Part shown: one piece after another, positions 50,884 to 59,267 of the stretch | How the letters are laid out: every line of letters starts with the position of its first letter | Position numbering within the stretch: position 1 is the first letter of the stretch | Assembly: GCF_037914945.1 (NCBI RefSeq) | Contig: NZ_CP149787.1 | Span: 2,356,001-2,420,000, forward strand | Source of the DNA: Haloterrigena sp. KLK7 | Lineage (GTDB): Archaea; Halobacteriota; Halobacteria; Halobacteriales; Natrialbaceae | Reading direction: 5' to 3' | DNA length: 64,000 nucleotides | The notes under the pieces: generated by a model | Seen by the model: the letters and a program-made list of their open reading frames with translations, nothing else | Told to the model about the DNA's origin: nothing | The model's database searches: none | Program-made: the position numbers and the translations under genes

Positions 50884-51194
50884 ACCTGGTGCCTCGGAAG
50901 CCGATCCCATAGAGTCACCGGACGCAGTCGCAGGCGCGTTCGGGGGACTCGAGGTGGGAAGCACGTCTGCTCGTCGTGCGACGAAAGTGCTGCTCGAGTG
51001 TTCGCGAACGAAGTGAGCGATTACCCGCCGGAGCGGGGTGAAACCCCGCGGAGGCGGCCTTTTTCATCGAAGTCCGCGAGAGCGGCGCTCTCGCGGGCCC
51101 ATCAGAAATCGAAGATTTCTGAGGACGTTTTTGCGCCGAGTGGTTCGCCGTAGGCGAACCCGAGGCGGAAAAAGTTCGGTGGAAAAACTTCGGT
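50884..51194. other. Gene-free gap holding a run of hairpins
   Basis: 311 bases with no convincing gene. Four clean stem-loops follow each other at 51033-51160 (listed separately). AAAAAGTTCGG and AAAAACTTCGG (about 51169-51193) form a near direct repeat before the next gene's stop. Confidence 0.5.
51033..51160. repeat. Cluster of four perfect short hairpins
   Basis: GCGGGG/TGAAA/CCCCGC (51033-51049); CGCGAGAGC/GGC/GCTCTCGCG (51075-51095); CAGAAATC/GAA/GATTTCTG (51103-51121); GGTTCGCC/GTA/GGCGAACC (51142-51160). The last three share the form arm of 8-9 bases, three-base loop, perfect arm. Similar triloop palindromes occur at 33100 and 59544. Confidence 0.7.
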
Positions 51195-51746
51195 TCACAT
51201 AAAGCCGCGATCGACCTCGTCGGTCTCGATCAGGTCCTCGAGTTCCGCGTTCAGCAGTTCGTCGGCCTCCTCGAACCGCTCCGAGAGGTCCTCGAGTTCG
51301 TCGGGGCGGTCGTACTGGTCGTACTCCATCGGCCCGAACGCGGGGCTCTCTAAGGCCTCCATGACGTCGTCGAAGAGGTCCTGCGGTCGCGTCGGCGCGT
51401 CGGCGTGGGTCTCGAGGACGGTCTCGAGTCGCTTCGAGACCGTCTCGGCCTGCTCCTCGTCCTCCGGAGGCGACTGGACGGCGAACCGCCCGCCGGTCTC
51501 CTCCTCGGGGAGGAAGGCTCCGATCTCGTCGTCGAGGCTGCGGGCGACCCGCGTCCCGACGCCGCGGACCTCGAAGGGGTTCTTCGCGTAGGTCTTCAGG
51601 AAGAAGACCCCGGCACCGGGATGCGCGAGGTACATGTCTTCGCCGACGCCGGCGGCGCGGTCGCCGGCGACCGCGCGCCAGTCCTCCGGGTCGACGTCTC
51701 GCTCCGTGACGTCCTCGAGTATGTCCTGCCACTCGCGAATCCGCAT
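51195..51746 (-). CDS. Conserved haloarchaeal protein, function unknown
   Basis: A 183-residue soluble, strongly acidic protein. MRIREWQDILEDVTERDVDP opens it; EDMYLAHPGAGVFFLKTYAK (about 35-55) and KNPFEVRGVGTRVARSLDDE look like a compact core. The C-terminal third is helical and acidic (DELEDLSERFEEADELLNAE). I chose ATG 51746 because the upstream reading has no family-like features. I recognise it only as a recurring haloarchaeal protein. Confidence 0.65.
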   Translation of the reverse strand: MRIREWQDILEDVTERDVDPEDWRAVAGDRAAGVGEDMYLAHPGAGVFFLKTYAKNPFEVRGVGTRVARSLDDEIGAFLPEEETGGRFAVQSPPEDEEQAETVSKRLETVLETHADAPTRPQDLFDDVMEALESPAFGPMEYDQYDRPDELEDLSERFEEADELLNAELEDLIETDEVDRGFM

Positions 51747-51902
51747 ACGCGTTCGTTGTGACGCGGACAGAATGAACGTATCGGTCGCGCCGAAAGCCGC
51801 CACTGCCGCCGAGTCATCGTCGCTTTCGCCCCTCTCGCTCGTCGGTAAGAACCGAAAGGGATACGATGCCTCCCCTGACAGGGAGAGTAACCACTGCTTG
51901 CC

Positions 51903-52166
51903 ATGTCCGCCCGTCAATCACCTTCGTTCGTCGAACTGTTTCTCGCTACGCCGGCGAAGAGTTGCCTGCTCGCGCTCGGCCCGCTCGCGCTGGCGCTCGG
52001 CCAGCTCGGGAACAGCTACGTGAACGGCATCTCCCCCGCCGTCTCGATCGGCTTCGCCGTCGTCATGATCTGCTTCGCCGTCGTCGCGACGCGTCACCAC
52101 GCCGCCGAACACCGCCTCCGGCGACTCGAGAGCGACCTCGAGTCGAACTTCGGATCGACGCGGTAA
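51903..52166 (+). CDS. Small two-span membrane protein
   Basis: 87 residues with two predicted helices (SCLLALGPLALALGQLGNSY, about 20-38, and AVSIGFAVVMICFAVVATRH, about 45-64) and a charged C-terminus (HRLRRLESDLESNFGSTR). Monocistronic, convergent with the SPW-repeat gene. No family recognised. Confidence 0.55.
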   Translation: MSARQSPSFVELFLATPAKSCLLALGPLALALGQLGNSYVNGISPAVSIGFAVVMICFAVVATRHHAAEHRLRRLESDLESNFGSTR

Positions 52167-52244
52167 GCAGCACTCGTTTTGGACGCGGTTACGGGCTCCG
52201 TTCGATCCCGACGCAGTCCCGGATTCGTATCGGCCCGTCGGGGC

Positions 52245-52820
52245 TCAGGCCCGCGCGGAGTCCGTCGCGACCGACCGCGCCTCGCGCGCGCCGTAGGCGT
52301 TGTAGCCGGCCAGCGCCGCGATGAGCAGTCCGGAGGCGAGCGTGCTCCAGAACGGGCTCTCCGACAGTCCCAGCCCCGCTTCCATCTCGAGCAGCGCGGG
52401 AGCGACGATCAGCCAGACGCCCAGCAGCGCGACCAGTCCCGAGACGCCGACGCTGAGCGGGATGTCGTTGGCGAGCCGGTAGTAATTGTAGGCCGCCGCG
52501 GCGAAGACGACGGTCCCGACGAGGACGTTGTTCCAGAACGCGGCTCCCGAGACGTCGTAGAGGACCACGACCGACAGGGCGACCCACGCGCCGATGACGG
52601 CGATGATCCCGCTGATGACCGAGATCTTTCGCCGGCGCTCCTCGTTCGCGATCTGGGTCGTCTCGTCGCGGCGGTCTCGCCCGGGATCGTCTCGGTCCCC
52701 GACCCCGGTCCCGGAGTCGACGTCGTCGGACGGCGACCGCATTCCCTCGTCGCGGTCGGCGCCCCCTTCGACACCGCCCGATCCGTCTCGATCGCGGTCG
52801 TCGCGGTTCGAGTCGCTCAT
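52245..52820 (-). CDS. SPW-repeat membrane protein
   Basis: 191 residues. A very acidic, Arg/Asp-rich 60-residue N-terminus precedes four spans that form two SPW-type repeats: one around GAAFWNNVLVGTVVFAAAAY near 95-115 and one around ESPFWSTLASGLLIAALAGY near 155-180. SPW proteins are small paired-helix membrane proteins of unknown role. ATG 52820 (MSDSNRDDRDRDG) is preferred over an upstream start. Confidence 0.78.
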   Translation of the reverse strand: MSDSNRDDRDRDGSGGVEGGADRDEGMRSPSDDVDSGTGVGDRDDPGRDRRDETTQIANEERRRKISVISGIIAVIGAWVALSVVVLYDVSGAAFWNNVLVGTVVFAAAAYNYYRLANDIPLSVGVSGLVALLGVWLIVAPALLEMEAGLGLSESPFWSTLASGLLIAALAGYNAYGAREARSVATDSARA

Positions 52821-53023
52821 CTCGGTCGACGGTTCGACGGAATCGACAAAAACGACGGCGACCGTTCCAGCGTCTGGTACGAACAATCGCCGGTAATCGA
52901 TCGTTACGCTGACGAATGCGGGCGATTCGACGCGTAACCGTTCGCCGCTCCGACAGCTTCCGGACGTCGTGCCCGCACCGGCGACCGATAGCGTTTTTGA
53001 TGGCTCGCCCCTGACGGATAGCC

Positions 53024-55780
53024 GTGCACGTACGCGGAACCGTCGCGGGCGAGGTCGAGGTGCGCTCGGTGTCGACGAAGTACGGCGAGAGCGACCTGGC
53101 CGAAGTGCCGCTGCGCCTCGAGAGCGACGGCGACGATTCGACGAGCGCTGACGCGCCGACTCGAGACGCCGGTACCGGAACTGACGCCGGCGGGCAGACG
53201 ACCCTCGCGGACGCCCGTGAGACGACGACGGTCACGCTGTGGAACAAGTGGACCGAGTCGGCGGAGTACCTCGAGCCCGGGATGGAGCTGCTCGTCACCG
53301 ACGCCGAGGAAGAGGAGTATCAGGGCGAAACGCGGTACGAGACGACCGGCGACTCCTACGTCGTCGTCGAGCCCTCTTTCCTCGTGAACGTGACGTCGCT
53401 GCGCAACTGGGTCGAGTGTCCCCGCCTGTACTACCTGAACAAGCTCTCGGGCGTCCCGCTGAACTACCCCGTGGTGAAGGGGACGCTCGTCCACGAGGTC
53501 TTCGGCGACCTGCTGCGGGGCCGCGACCTCGAGGAGTCCATCGAGGCCCGCGTCGAGGAGCGCGGCCTCCAGCTCGGCCTGCTCGGCGAGACCCCCGACG
53601 CCGTGGCGGAGGACGTCCGCGAGAACGCGAAGGCGATCGAGGGCTGGCTCGAGCAGGGCCGCCTGACCGAGGAAGACAGCTGGCGCTCGGAGCAACTCCT
53701 CATCAGCGAGACCTTCGGAATTCGGGGCCGCGCCGACGCGATCCGACGGGGCGCGCCGGTCGAACTCAAGACCGGGAAGAACCTGAAGAAGGAACCTCGG
53801 TTCAAGGACAAGGTGCAGGCCGCCTGCTACGCGCTGTTGCTCGAGGAACACGGGGGGAGCGTCGACACCGGCACGCTGCTCTACACCAAGAACTCCACGC
53901 TGGAGCGAAACGAGGAGACCGGCGACCTCACGCCCGCCAAGGAGTTCTCGATGGGCGACGGGCTGCTGAAGTTCGTCGTCCGCCTGCGCAACGAGCTCGC
54001 CGCGATGGAGATCAAGGGCGACGTTCCCACGGGGTACGAGGGATCTGCCAAGTGCGAGTACTGCTTCGAGCAGGACACCTGCATGGTCGTCTCGGGGCGG
54101 CTCGATCAGGAGTCGAAGGCCGGCCAGATCGGCGCGGCCCTGCCCGAGGAGGAACGCGACTACTTCGATCGGTTCTATCGGGCGATCGAGGAGGAGCGCC
54201 GCGAGGTCCACCGCGAGTACGCCAAGCTCTGGGAGCAGACGGCCGAGGAACGCGCCGACGACGACCGCGCGCTGATCGACCTCGAGTTCCTCGAGCGACG
54301 GAAACTCGCGGAGGGTCGCTGGGAGTTGCGCGCCCGGCGAACCAGCGGCGCGAACTCGAAGCTCCGGGAGGGCGATCTGGTACTGGCCAGCGACGGGGAC
54401 CCAGTGCGCGGTGATTCGGAGCTCGCCCGCATCGAACGGTTGGACGACGAAATCGTTCTCACGGCCGACGAGCCCGTCGAGGTCACGCGGCTGGACGTCT
54501 ACCCCTCCGAGTTGACGACCGACCGGCTGCTGGTCGCCATGCACGACTTCCTGCTGAAGGGCAGCGACCGCCGCAAGGACGTGCTCTTCGGTCGAGCGGA
54601 GCCGGAGTTCGAAGCCATTGACGAGATCTTCATCGACAACAACGACGCGCAGGACGAGGCCGTCCGGATGGCCGTCGGCGCCGAGGACTTCGCGCTGATC
54701 CACGGCCCGCCGGGCACCGGGAAGACCTACACGATCGCTCGCGCCATCCGCGCGATGGTCGAACGCGGCGAGCGCGTCCTGCTGTCGGCGTTCACCAATC
54801 GCGCGGTGGACAACGCGCTGGAGGCCTTACTCGAGCAGTTAGACGACGTGATCGACGAGGACCGCGTCGTCCGCGTCGGCTCCGAGAGCGGCGTCCGCGA
54901 GGACATGGAGCCGTACCGCCTCGAGCGCGCCGGCGATCCCGAGGAGCGCGTCGCCGAACTCGAGAACGCGCAGGTCGTGGCCGCGACGACGGCGACCTGC
55001 GGCTCTCGAGTCATGAAGGAGCAGTCGTTCGACGCGGCGCTGGTCGACGAGGCCGCCCAGCTGACTGAACCCGGCACGCACGCGGCGACGAACCTTGCCG
55101 ACCGGTTCGTCCTCGTCGGCGACCACGAGCAGCTACCGCCCGTCGTGCGGGCCGAGAACGACCTTACCGAATCGCTGTTCGAGCGCCTCGTCGACCTCCA
55201 CCCCGAGGCCGGAGTCATGCTCGACCGCCAGTACCGCATGAACCAGCGCATCCAGGTCTTCGCCTCCACCGAGTTCTACGACGGGGGATTGCGGCCGGCG
55301 ACGCCCGAGGTCGCCGGGCGAACGCTGGACGACCTCGAGGGCGTCGCCCGCGAGGCCCTCCCCGCCGAGCTGCGGGATCCGGTCTCGTTCGTCGACGTCG
55401 AGGGCGACGGCGGACGGTACACCGACAGTGAAGAGGCCGCGCGGATCGCCGACCTGATCGAGACCTACGAGGCCGCGGGGCTCGAGCGCTCGGAGATCGG
55501 TGTCATCGCGCCCTTCCGCGCGCAGGTCTCGGAGATATCGAAGCACGTCCCCGACGACGTCGCGGTCGATACCGTCGATCGTTTCCAGGGCTCGAGTCAG
55601 GAGGTCATTATCGTCTCCTTTACCGCGACCGGGACGCTCGAGGGGCCGATCTTCGAGGACTACCGGCGGATCAACGTCGCGCTCACGCGGCCGAAGCGCG
55701 CGCTCGTGCTCGTCGGCGATTCGAACGCGCTGGCGACGGACCCCGTCTACGAGCGGATGCTCGAGTGGGCGACCCGCTGA
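53024..55780 (+). CDS. dna2: Dna2-type nuclease-helicase
   Basis: A 918-residue enzyme for Okazaki-fragment flap processing and end resection. N-terminal OB-like region; then a Cas4/RecB-like nuclease with an Fe-S cluster (VECPRLYYLNKLSGVP near 130, VKGTLVHEVFGDLL, IRGRADAIRRGAPVELKTGK near 230, and CEYCFEQDTC near 345). Then an SF1 helicase: Walker A LIHGPPGTGKTYTIARAI near 565, LVDEAAQLTEPGT near 675, VGDHEQLPPVV, LDRQYRMNQRIQVFAS, and VDTVDRFQGSSQEVIIVSF with RRINVALTRPKRALVLVGD at the end. The start codon is GTG 53024, typical of haloarchaeal orthologues. Monocistronic. Confidence 0.93.
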   Translation: MHVRGTVAGEVEVRSVSTKYGESDLAEVPLRLESDGDDSTSADAPTRDAGTGTDAGGQTTLADARETTTVTLWNKWTESAEYLEPGMELLVTDAEEEEYQGETRYETTGDSYVVVEPSFLVNVTSLRNWVECPRLYYLNKLSGVPLNYPVVKGTLVHEVFGDLLRGRDLEESIEARVEERGLQLGLLGETPDAVAEDVRENAKAIEGWLEQGRLTEEDSWRSEQLLISETFGIRGRADAIRRGAPVELKTGKNLKKEPRFKDKVQAACYALLLEEHGGSVDTGTLLYTKNSTLERNEETGDLTPAKEFSMGDGLLKFVVRLRNELAAMEIKGDVPTGYEGSAKCEYCFEQDTCMVVSGRLDQESKAGQIGAALPEEERDYFDRFYRAIEEERREVHREYAKLWEQTAEERADDDRALIDLEFLERRKLAEGRWELRARRTSGANSKLREGDLVLASDGDPVRGDSELARIERLDDEIVLTADEPVEVTRLDVYPSELTTDRLLVAMHDFLLKGSDRRKDVLFGRAEPEFEAIDEIFIDNNDAQDEAVRMAVGAEDFALIHGPPGTGKTYTIARAIRAMVERGERVLLSAFTNRAVDNALEALLEQLDDVIDEDRVVRVGSESGVREDMEPYRLERAGDPEERVAELENAQVVAATTATCGSRVMKEQSFDAALVDEAAQLTEPGTHAATNLADRFVLVGDHEQLPPVVRAENDLTESLFERLVDLHPEAGVMLDRQYRMNQRIQVFASTEFYDGGLRPATPEVAGRTLDDLEGVAREALPAELRDPVSFVDVEGDGGRYTDSEEAARIADLIETYEAAGLERSEIGVIAPFRAQVSEISKHVPDDVAVDTVDRFQGSSQEVIIVSFTATGTLEGPIFEDYRRINVALTRPKRALVLVGDSNALATDPVYERMLEWATR

Positions 55781-55858
55781 GGTGTCGGGCACCGGCGGTC
55801 CACCGTCGCCGCCGTCGCTGCGGTCGGACGCTGCCGTCGATTTCGGTGGCGACGCCCC

Positions 55859-56152
55859 TCACTCGGGTTCCCGAACGACGATTTCGCCCGTTTCGCGGAC
55901 GGAGACGCGGTAGCCGTGTATCGTGAACCTAACTTCGGTGCTCCCGTCGCCCGTGTGAGCGATCAGCCGGTCGAGGGCGATCGGATCGATGTAGTCGTAG
56001 AGCGTGAATTCGAGGGCGGTCGGATCGACGTTCTCGAGCGCGGCGATCGTGCGCACGACCGCGATACTGGTCGGCGTCTCGTCGTCCGGCGCGTACTCGA
56101 GCACGACCGGCGCGCCGTCACCGTCGTCCGGAACCCAGCGGTCGGTGGACAT
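55859..56152 (-). CDS. HalOD1 output-domain protein
   Basis: 97 residues consisting almost wholly of a HalOD1 domain (SIAVVRTIAALENVDPTALE, FTLYDYIDPIALDRLIAHTG, VRFTIHGYRVSVRETGEIVV). HalOD1 is a putative signal-output domain seen in haloarchaeal one-gene units near regulators. The HTH-10 regulator gene lies upstream on the same strand (117-bp gap). Role unknown. Confidence 0.85.
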   Translation of the reverse strand: MSTDRWVPDDGDGAPVVLEYAPDDETPTSIAVVRTIAALENVDPTALEFTLYDYIDPIALDRLIAHTGDGSTEVRFTIHGYRVSVRETGEIVVREPE

Positions 56153-56269
56153 CCAGTGGACCGTTCGTCGCTCTCGTCCGTGATGCTGTCATGCGGACAG
56201 TCAGGGTTTTTAAGTTCCCGTCGGGCGGGAATCGGTGATCGGCGCTCGGAACGCCGCCCGAGGGAACCG

Positions 56270-56938
56270 TCACTGATCGTCGGCTCGAGAGCGCGCGTCG
56301 GCTTCGTCGAACTCCGCCGATAGCAGCCTCGATATCGCGCGCCGAAGGCGTTCGGAGACCGACTGATCCGAAATGTCGAACTCGTCGGCCAGTTCCGTAA
56401 TCGACACCTCGCGGGGGACCTCGTAGTAGCCGCGCTCGATGGCGGTCACGATCGCTTCGTACTGCTCGGTCGTCAGTCCGAGACGTTCCGGTCCCGCGGT
56501 CGACCGCTCCCGAAGACTCGCGACCTCGACGTCGATGTCCCGCTCGAGGAGGCGACGGTAGGTCTGGGTGGCGCTCTCGCGCTCGGCGAATCGCATCCGG
56601 ACCGACCACGTTCCGCGGGTGGCCGACGCCGCGAGTATCGTCCCGCCCTCCTCGAACAACACCGACCCGTTCTCGTAGATATCACAGGCGTCGGGAGCGA
56701 ATCGAATCTCGTACAGCCACTCGTCGCCCGCAGCGTCGACCAGCGAGTACGCGTCGACGGTGGGATCCGTCTCGAACGCCGACTCGAGCGCCGATCGCTC
56801 GACGCCGCCGAACCAGAGCCCGGGGACGTCGCTCGCGGCCGTCTGCTCCATGCGACAGTAACACGACGGCAGACGGTCGAACACGTCGTCGAGAGCGGCG
56901 TTCGCGGCCGCCAGCTCGAATTCGACGAACGTCGCCAT
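56270..56938 (-). CDS. HTH-10 family (bacterio-opsin activator-like) regulator
   Basis: 222 residues. The N-terminal part is a sensor-like domain (MATFVEFELAAANAALDDVF ... CDIYENGSVLFEEGGTILAA). The C-terminal HTH_10 helix-turn-helix is at about 155-210 (LTTEQYEAIVTAIERGYYEV, PREVSITELADEFDISDQSV, SERLRRAISRLLSAE). Members activate or repress metabolic genes in haloarchaea. AT-rich TTAATTGGCATAC before its start may hold the promoter. Targets unknown. Confidence 0.88.
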   Translation of the reverse strand: MATFVEFELAAANAALDDVFDRLPSCYCRMEQTAASDVPGLWFGGVERSALESAFETDPTVDAYSLVDAAGDEWLYEIRFAPDACDIYENGSVLFEEGGTILAASATRGTWSVRMRFAERESATQTYRRLLERDIDVEVASLRERSTAGPERLGLTTEQYEAIVTAIERGYYEVPREVSITELADEFDISDQSVSERLRRAISRLLSAEFDEADARSRADDQ

Positions 56939-57067
56939 CCTATGGTATTAATTGGCATACATCGCTATTAAAACGCGGGGCTTACGGTCCGACCCGGTTC
57001 GACTCGATTCGGGCAGTCTCGCCGAAAGACGAACGTTTAGGTTCGGAAGTGAGAAACGAGAATTGAC

Positions 57068-57910
57068 ATGCGTCTCGAGGAGCCCAGCGCGGCGATCCGC
57101 GAGGCGTTCCCGGCGGCGTACGCCGACCTCGTCGTGTTCGTCACGGAACTCGGCGGGACGACGGTCCCGATGCTCGTTCTCGCCGTCCTGTTCTGGTCGG
57201 GGCGTCGCCGCCGGAGCGCGCTCGTGATCAGTTACGCGGTCGCCGGACTCGGGCTCTTGCTGTCGATCAAGACCCTGCTCGGACTGCCGCGACCGCCGGC
57301 GGACGCCCTGTTGATCCCCCTCGAGGGCGAACGCGAGGGGTACGGCTTCCCGAGCGGCCACGCCTTCGCCGCGACGGTCGTCTACGGCGGCCTCGTCGTC
57401 GCGTACGATCGGACGCGGGACGGCCGCGCGCTGGCGGCCGCCGGAACGCTCGTCGCGCTCGTCTCGCTCTCCCGAGTCGTCCTCGGCGTCCACTACCTCG
57501 GTGACGTGATCGTCGGCGCGGCGCTCGGAGTCGCCTTCCTCGCCGCGATGACTCGTCTCACGAAGGGCGATCCGCGCCGCGGCTTCGCCGTCGCGTTCGG
57601 ACTCGCGCTCGTCACCGTCGTCGTCGCGGGCGCCAGCGACGACTCGCTGCTCGGCCTCGGCGGAGCGATCGGCGGTCTCTGCGCCGCCGGGTGGATCGAT
57701 CGCCTCCCCGAACTCCGAACCCGACTCGAGACGGCCGTGCTCGTCGCCGTCGGTAGCGTCGGCGTCGCCGCGCTCCAGTTCGCCGAAGCGCTCGTCACGG
57801 CCGCGCCGGCGCTCGTCGCGCTCTACGCCGCACTCGTCGGATGGGTGCTGCTCGCCCCGATCGCGGTCGGCCGCCTCGCTATCGGTGCGGCCGACGCGTC
57901 CCGGGCGTAA
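57068..57910 (+). CDS. PAP2-superfamily membrane phosphatase
   Basis: A 280-residue protein with about eight spans and the full lipid-phosphatase triad: KTLLGLPRPPAD near 70 (KxxxxxxRP), GYGFPSGHAF near 93 (PSGH) and SRVVLGVHYLGDV near 137 (SRxxxxxHxxxD). It probably dephosphorylates an isoprenoid or phospholipid substrate on the outer face. The C-terminal half adds four further hydrophobic segments not needed for catalysis. Polyprenyl-diphosphate recycling is possible but is not linked here to the AglB locus. Confidence 0.88.
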   Translation: MRLEEPSAAIREAFPAAYADLVVFVTELGGTTVPMLVLAVLFWSGRRRRSALVISYAVAGLGLLLSIKTLLGLPRPPADALLIPLEGEREGYGFPSGHAFAATVVYGGLVVAYDRTRDGRALAAAGTLVALVSLSRVVLGVHYLGDVIVGAALGVAFLAAMTRLTKGDPRRGFAVAFGLALVTVVVAGASDDSLLGLGGAIGGLCAAGWIDRLPELRTRLETAVLVAVGSVGVAALQFAEALVTAAPALVALYAALVGWVLLAPIAVGRLAIGAADASRA

Positions 57911-57997
57911 TCGAACGCTCGCCGCGTCGCGTCTCGAGTCCGAGAGTCCGAACGCGGACCGGCGACGCTTTTCACGGTTCGCGTGCGACCCGTACGC

Positions 57998-59230
57998 ATG
58001 GACATCCCGCTCGGAACCGGCACGATCGACGTCTCCCTCCCGGACTGCGAGGTCACGGTCGCGCGACCGGCCGGCGGCACCCCCGTCGACGTCCGCGCGG
58101 CCGCCGAACGCGCGCTCGAGGAGCCGATCGGCCCGCCGCTCGCGGACCGCGTCGATCCCGACGACGCGATCGCGATCGTCGTCACCGACATCACTCGAAA
58201 GGCGCCCGACGACGTGCTACTGGACGTCCTGCTCGAGCGCCTCGAGAGCGTCGGCGTGGCCCGCGAACAGGTGACCGTGGTCGTCGGACTCGGCCTCCAC
58301 CGACCGATGACCGACGACGAGATCGTGGAAATGCTGGGACCGCACGCGGATCTGGCGGTGAATCACGATCCCGAGTCGGTGGTGGACGTCGGCGCGGTCG
58401 GACCGGACGGCGACGTCCCCGTCGAAATCGGCGAGCCCGTCGCCGCGGCCGACGCGGTGCTCTCGACGGGCGTCGTCGAAACCCACCAGTACGCGGGCTT
58501 CAGCGGCGGGGCGAAGACCGTCGTCATCGGGACCGGCAGCGAGTCGATCATCCGATACACGCACGGTCCCGAGATGCTCGCCCGCGAGGGCGTCCGCCTC
58601 GGCCGCGTCGCGGGCAACCCCTTCCGCGAGACGATCGACGCGGCCGGCGACCTCGCGGGGGTGGACTTCTCGATCAACCTGAGCTACGGACCGGCGGGCG
58701 TCCTCGGCGTCCGCGCCGGCGACGGACGGCGCGTCGTCCGCGAACTCGCCGCGGTCGCTCGAGACGCCCTCTCGGTGCCGATCGACCGCGAGTACGACGC
58801 CGTCGTCTGCGGCGTCGGCGCGCCGAAGGACGCGAACCTCTATCAGGCGACCCGCGGCGCGACCTACGTCGCGCTCGGCGACCGCAATCCGCTCCGCGAG
58901 GGGGGCCGGCTCGTCGTCCCCGCCGCGCTTCCGGAGGGAGCGGGCGACGGAACGGGCGAGAAGCGGTTCTATCGCCGCCTCAGCGGCGCGACCGACGCCG
59001 ACTCGCTGTACGAGGCGATGCGCGAGGGGTACGAACCCGGCGCCCAGCGGGCGTTCGTCGTCGCGCGGGTCCTCCGCGAGCACGACCTCTACGTGACGAA
59101 CAGCGAGGCGCCCGATATCGTCGAGGAATGTCTCATGCACGCCGCGAGCGACGTTTCGGACGCCGTCGAGCCCGGAAGCGACGTGCTCGTCGTTCCCGAC
59201 GCCCTGAACACGCTGCTCGTCGACGGCTGA
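57998..59230 (+). CDS. LarA-family nickel-pincer enzyme (lactate racemase-like)
   Basis: A 410-residue LarA homologue. Expected active-site pieces are present: VTDITRKAPDD (D-x-T-R), GLGLHRPMTDDE (His), VVETHQYAGFSGGAKTVVIG (His and the cofactor-bearing Lys) and RYTHGPEML (His). LarA enzymes racemise or epimerise 2-hydroxyacids using the nickel-pincer nucleotide made by LarB, LarC and LarE, which are not seen in this window. Substrate may be lactate or another hydroxyacid. ATG 57998 (MDIPLGTGTIDV) is preferred over a start five codons upstream. Confidence 0.87.
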   Translation: MDIPLGTGTIDVSLPDCEVTVARPAGGTPVDVRAAAERALEEPIGPPLADRVDPDDAIAIVVTDITRKAPDDVLLDVLLERLESVGVAREQVTVVVGLGLHRPMTDDEIVEMLGPHADLAVNHDPESVVDVGAVGPDGDVPVEIGEPVAAADAVLSTGVVETHQYAGFSGGAKTVVIGTGSESIIRYTHGPEMLAREGVRLGRVAGNPFRETIDAAGDLAGVDFSINLSYGPAGVLGVRAGDGRRVVRELAAVARDALSVPIDREYDAVVCGVGAPKDANLYQATRGATYVALGDRNPLREGGRLVVPAALPEGAGDGTGEKRFYRRLSGATDADSLYEAMREGYEPGAQRAFVVARVLREHDLYVTNSEAPDIVEECLMHAASDVSDAVEPGSDVLVVPDALNTLLVDG

Positions 59231-59267
59231 GCGACGGTCGACCGGACGGCGAACGACGCTCGGGCGG

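Noticed and set aside
51033-51160. CRISPR array
   Set aside because: The repeated units are hairpins of different sequence and irregular spacing, without identical direct repeats and unique spacers.
52904-54703. A 599-codon frame antisense to Dna2
   Set aside because: Dna2 shows nuclease and helicase motifs throughout; the antisense frame is a leucine/valine/arginine-rich shadow.
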